This document shows positions 62,620-64,000 of a stretch of DNA of 64,000 nt, in pieces (position 1 is the first letter of the stretch; each line of letters opens with the position of its first letter). The stretch is taken from assembly GCA_023664605.1 (NCBI GenBank), contig JAMPFF010000005.1, positions 44,118-108,117 on the forward strand, read 5' to 3'. This stretch comes from Clostridium sp. (GTDB lineage Bacteria; Bacillota; Clostridia; Lachnospirales; Lachnospiraceae). Under the pieces are notes generated by a model. The model ran no database searches and had not been told where the DNA came from. It saw only the letters and a list, made by a program, of their open reading frames with translations. A program made the position numbers and the translations under genes.

Positions 62620-63831
62620 ATGGACAATAATAAAAAATCAAACAATTTAAGGCTGACTATATTGAAAGAAGCCATAGACTACGGTATATTAGATATAGAC
62701 AGTGTGCTAGATATGCTTATGTCATCGAAGAAAGAACAAATTTTAAAAATACACCCTTATGCTATTACTCCACCAGCTACAGAAAACGGACGCTGGCAGA
62801 CTTGCTATAAGGACGAAGCTGGAAAAAGAAAGAATATCAAAGCACAATCAAAAGAGGAATTATTGGATAAACTGATTCCAATATATTTTTCTAATTCGCA
62901 CATTGACAAATTAACATTTTATGGATTGTATGAAGAATGGCTAGACTACAAGACTACTGTTACTAACAGTCCTAATACTATTAAAAGGCACAAACAACAT
63001 TATCGCAAATATTTTGAATCATCTGCACTACATGATAAGAAAATCAAAAAAATTGATGAACTATTACTGGAGCAGGAATGTAACCGCATAGTAAAGGAAT
63101 TTAATCTTCCCCGAAAAGAATGGTGCAATGCAAGAACAATCTTAAACGGAATGTTTGAATATGCCGTCAGGAAAAAATATTTAACTGAAAATCCTATGAA
63201 TAAAGTACAGATTCTAGTTAAATTCAGACAGGTAATAAGAAAAACCGGAAAAACAGAAACTTATAATTCAGAAGAACTTGCAGAGTTAAACAATTTTCTT
63301 GACCGCGAGTATGAAGAAACGCAAGACGCCTCTTTTCTTGCTGTCAAAGTCAATTTTCTGTTAGGCTTGCGTGTAGGCGAATTAGTGGCGTTGAAGTGGT
63401 CTGATTTATGCGACCCTAATCACATACATATTGTCCGTGAAGAAATTAGAGACCAGACAGATAATAGTTATGAGGTTGTAGAGCATACCAAAACAAATAA
63501 AGACAGGTTTGTTGTTGTAGTTCCCAAAGCATTGGAGATTCTAAACAAGATAGAGAAACAGGGCGAATATATATTTATGAGGAATGGGGAACGAATTACA
63601 GCAATCCGAATTGCAACAATTTTGAGGAAGTATGCAAATCATCAAGGCGTACGCATAAAGTCCAGTCATAAAATGCGTAAAACTTATGCAAGCAATCTAA
63701 ATGCCTGTGGTGTTCCATTGGACTGCATCAGGGAAATGCTAGGACATAGCAGTCTGAATACCACTCTTGGATATATTTACAATCCATTAACAGAAAAAGA
63801 AACTGTTGACCTTATTACTAAAGCATTGTAA
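62620..63831 (+). CDS. int: Tyrosine integrase
   Basis: 403 residues. N-terminal arm-binding region of the AP2-like type (GRWQTCYKDEAGKRKNI), then a SAM-like core-binding domain (LTFYGLYEEWLDYK...RHKQHYRKYF), and the catalytic domain with Arg in LLGLRVGELVALKW, HKMRKTYASN (His-x-x-Arg), GHSSLNTTLGYIY with the nucleophile Tyr. All key residues are present. It lies 97 bp from the tRNA-Thr gene, its attachment site. The AT-rich 222 bp before it (62398-62619) contain no gene. Confidence 0.94.
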   Translation: MDNNKKSNNLRLTILKEAIDYGILDIDSVLDMLMSSKKEQILKIHPYAITPPATENGRWQTCYKDEAGKRKNIKAQSKEELLDKLIPIYFSNSHIDKLTFYGLYEEWLDYKTTVTNSPNTIKRHKQHYRKYFESSALHDKKIKKIDELLLEQECNRIVKEFNLPRKEWCNARTILNGMFEYAVRKKYLTENPMNKVQILVKFRQVIRKTGKTETYNSEELAELNNFLDREYEETQDASFLAVKVNFLLGLRVGELVALKWSDLCDPNHIHIVREEIRDQTDNSYEVVEHTKTNKDRFVVVVPKALEILNKIEKQGEYIFMRNGERITAIRIATILRKYANHQGVRIKSSHKMRKTYASNLNACGVPLDCIREMLGHSSLNTTLGYIYNPLTEKETVDLITKAL

Positions 63832-63846
63832 ACAGAACAAATATTC

Positions 63847-63863
63847 TGTCTACAACTGTCTAC
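63847..63863 (+). promoter_or_regulatory. Arm-type integrase sites, right end
   Basis: TGTCTAC at 63847-63853 and 63857-63863, 10 bp apart, in the same orientation as the left pair at 58789-58806. TTTAGACA just beyond may be an inverted third site. Confidence 0.5.
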
Positions 63864-63886
63864 AGAATTTTAGACACATAAAAAAA

Positions 63887-63914
63887 CGGAAACCCTGCAA
63901 AATCAAGGTTTCCG
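63887..63914. terminator. Terminator between int and tRNA-Thr
   Basis: 8-bp stem (CGGAAACC with GGTTTCCG), 12-nt loop. On minus it is followed by TTTTTTT and would end the tRNA transcript; on plus by CTTTTA after int. Confidence 0.8.
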
Positions 63915-63927
63915 CTTTTACAATCAA

Positions 63928-63948
63928 AGCTGCTGACGGGAATCGGAC
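63928..63948. repeat. attachment site within tRNA-Thr (right end)
   Basis: 21 bp identical to 58722-58742, covering the acceptor 3' strand and T-arm of the tRNA gene. Confidence 0.88.
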
Positions 63949-64000
63949 CCGTGACCTCCGCACTACCAATGCGACGCACTACCGACTGTGCTACAGCAGC
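63929..64000 (-). tRNA. tRNA-Thr (GGT anticodon)
   Basis: 72 nt that fold into a complete cloverleaf: acceptor GCTGCTG/CAGCAGC, D-arm GCAC/GTGC, anticodon stem TCGCA/TGCGG with loop TTGGTAG (anticodon GGT, Thr), T-stem ACGGG/CCCGT. The T-loop reads TCCGATT, with C at the normally invariant position 55. The first base is the last base of the window. Host of the integrative element. Confidence 0.93.

Larger units (their letters stand above)
58722..63948. mobile_element. Integrated CRESS-Rep element in tRNA-Thr (5.2 kb)
   Basis: Bounded by 21-bp direct repeats (58722-58742 and 63928-63948). It carries two XRE regulators, a small protein, a Cys-repeat lipoprotein, a small helical protein, a CRESS-type Rep with a candidate origin and a tyrosine integrase next to the tRNA. 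The right-hand copy completes an intact tRNA gene, so integration is harmless to the host. No conjugation or capsid genes are seen. The base composition is clearly more AT-rich than the chromosome outside. The best reading is a plasmid that replicates by rolling circle when excised. Confidence 0.88.

Noticed and set aside
58722-63948. Prophage or conjugative element
   Set aside because: No capsid, portal, terminase, relaxase or type IV secretion genes; content fits a small rolling-circle plasmid.

Overview
The window looks like a chromosome segment of a Lachnospiraceae-type anaerobic, spore-forming Firmicute (class Clostridia). The basis is the gene content: a large operon of proteins I associate with the DUF5716/DUF5717 families, a YtaF-type sporulation membrane protein, a minimal SufC-type ATPase, GlgC/GlgD glycogen genes, an HrcA/CIRCE-type heat-shock site, and codon and base usage typical of gut clostridia. 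Almost all housekeeping genes are on the minus strand. No database search was possible; family names come from recognisable motifs.

Layout. 1-0.6 kb: SufC-like ATPase, cut by the window edge. 0.7-1.9 kb: an acetyltransferase and a PBECR4-like protein, convergent. 2.1-8.4 kb: purine cluster, transcribed purC-purF-purB-(unknown gene)-purA. 8.5-15.5 kb: a four-gene operon made of a giant repeat protein, an actin/Hsp70-like ATPase, a TPR-like protein and an acidic coiled-coil membrane protein. 15.5-15.8 kb: two copies of a palindrome-rich intergenic repeat. 15.8-21 kb: a SpoIID-like, peptidoglycan-binding gene cut in two by a 3.87-kb serine-recombinase element. 21-28.5 kb: a glycosidase-like lipoprotein, htpG with a CIRCE site, a parvulin lipoprotein, a PHP phosphoesterase and ilvE. 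28.5-33.5 kb: hybrid histidine kinase, folA, thyA and a beta-CASP hydrolase. 33.7-42 kb: ytaF, a Ca-type P-ATPase, an alpha-amylase, greA and glgCD. 42-46.4 kb: a BcrAB-like ABC transporter with its two-component system. 46.4-52.8 kb: the complete pstSCAB-phoU-phoPR phosphate regulon with a PHO box. 53-55.2 kb: an aldo/keto reductase with ferredoxin domain and a DUF1848 protein. 55.3-58.6 kb: an AT-rich accessory stretch with an adenylate-forming ligase, an XRE regulator and a RelE-type toxin-antitoxin pair. 58.7-63.95 kb: a 5.2-kb integrative element in the 3' end of a tRNA-Thr gene.

Two structures stand out. (1) The SpoIID-like gene is split by a serine-recombinase element with 13-bp near-identical ends (16398-16410 and 20265-20277). 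Recombination within the shared TACC would turn the TAG stop at the break into a Tyr codon and restore one open frame of 421 codons. This is the arrangement expected of an excisable intervening element comparable to skin elements in sigK. (2) The tRNA-Thr element encodes a Rep protein with the motif set of eukaryotic CRESS-DNA viruses: an HUH endonuclease followed by an SF3 helicase. About 110 bp upstream of its start codon lies the nonanucleotide TAGTATTAC with two tandem CAGTGT hexamers. The element also carries a tyrosine integrase, paired arm-type repeats at both ends, and twin operators for a small XRE repressor. It is best read as an integrated CRESS-type plasmid.

Smaller novel signals are a tandem pair of 33-nt hairpins with fully compensatory stem changes in the purA 3' region, a double hairpin between purC and purF, and an acidic 12-residue repeat inside HtpG.
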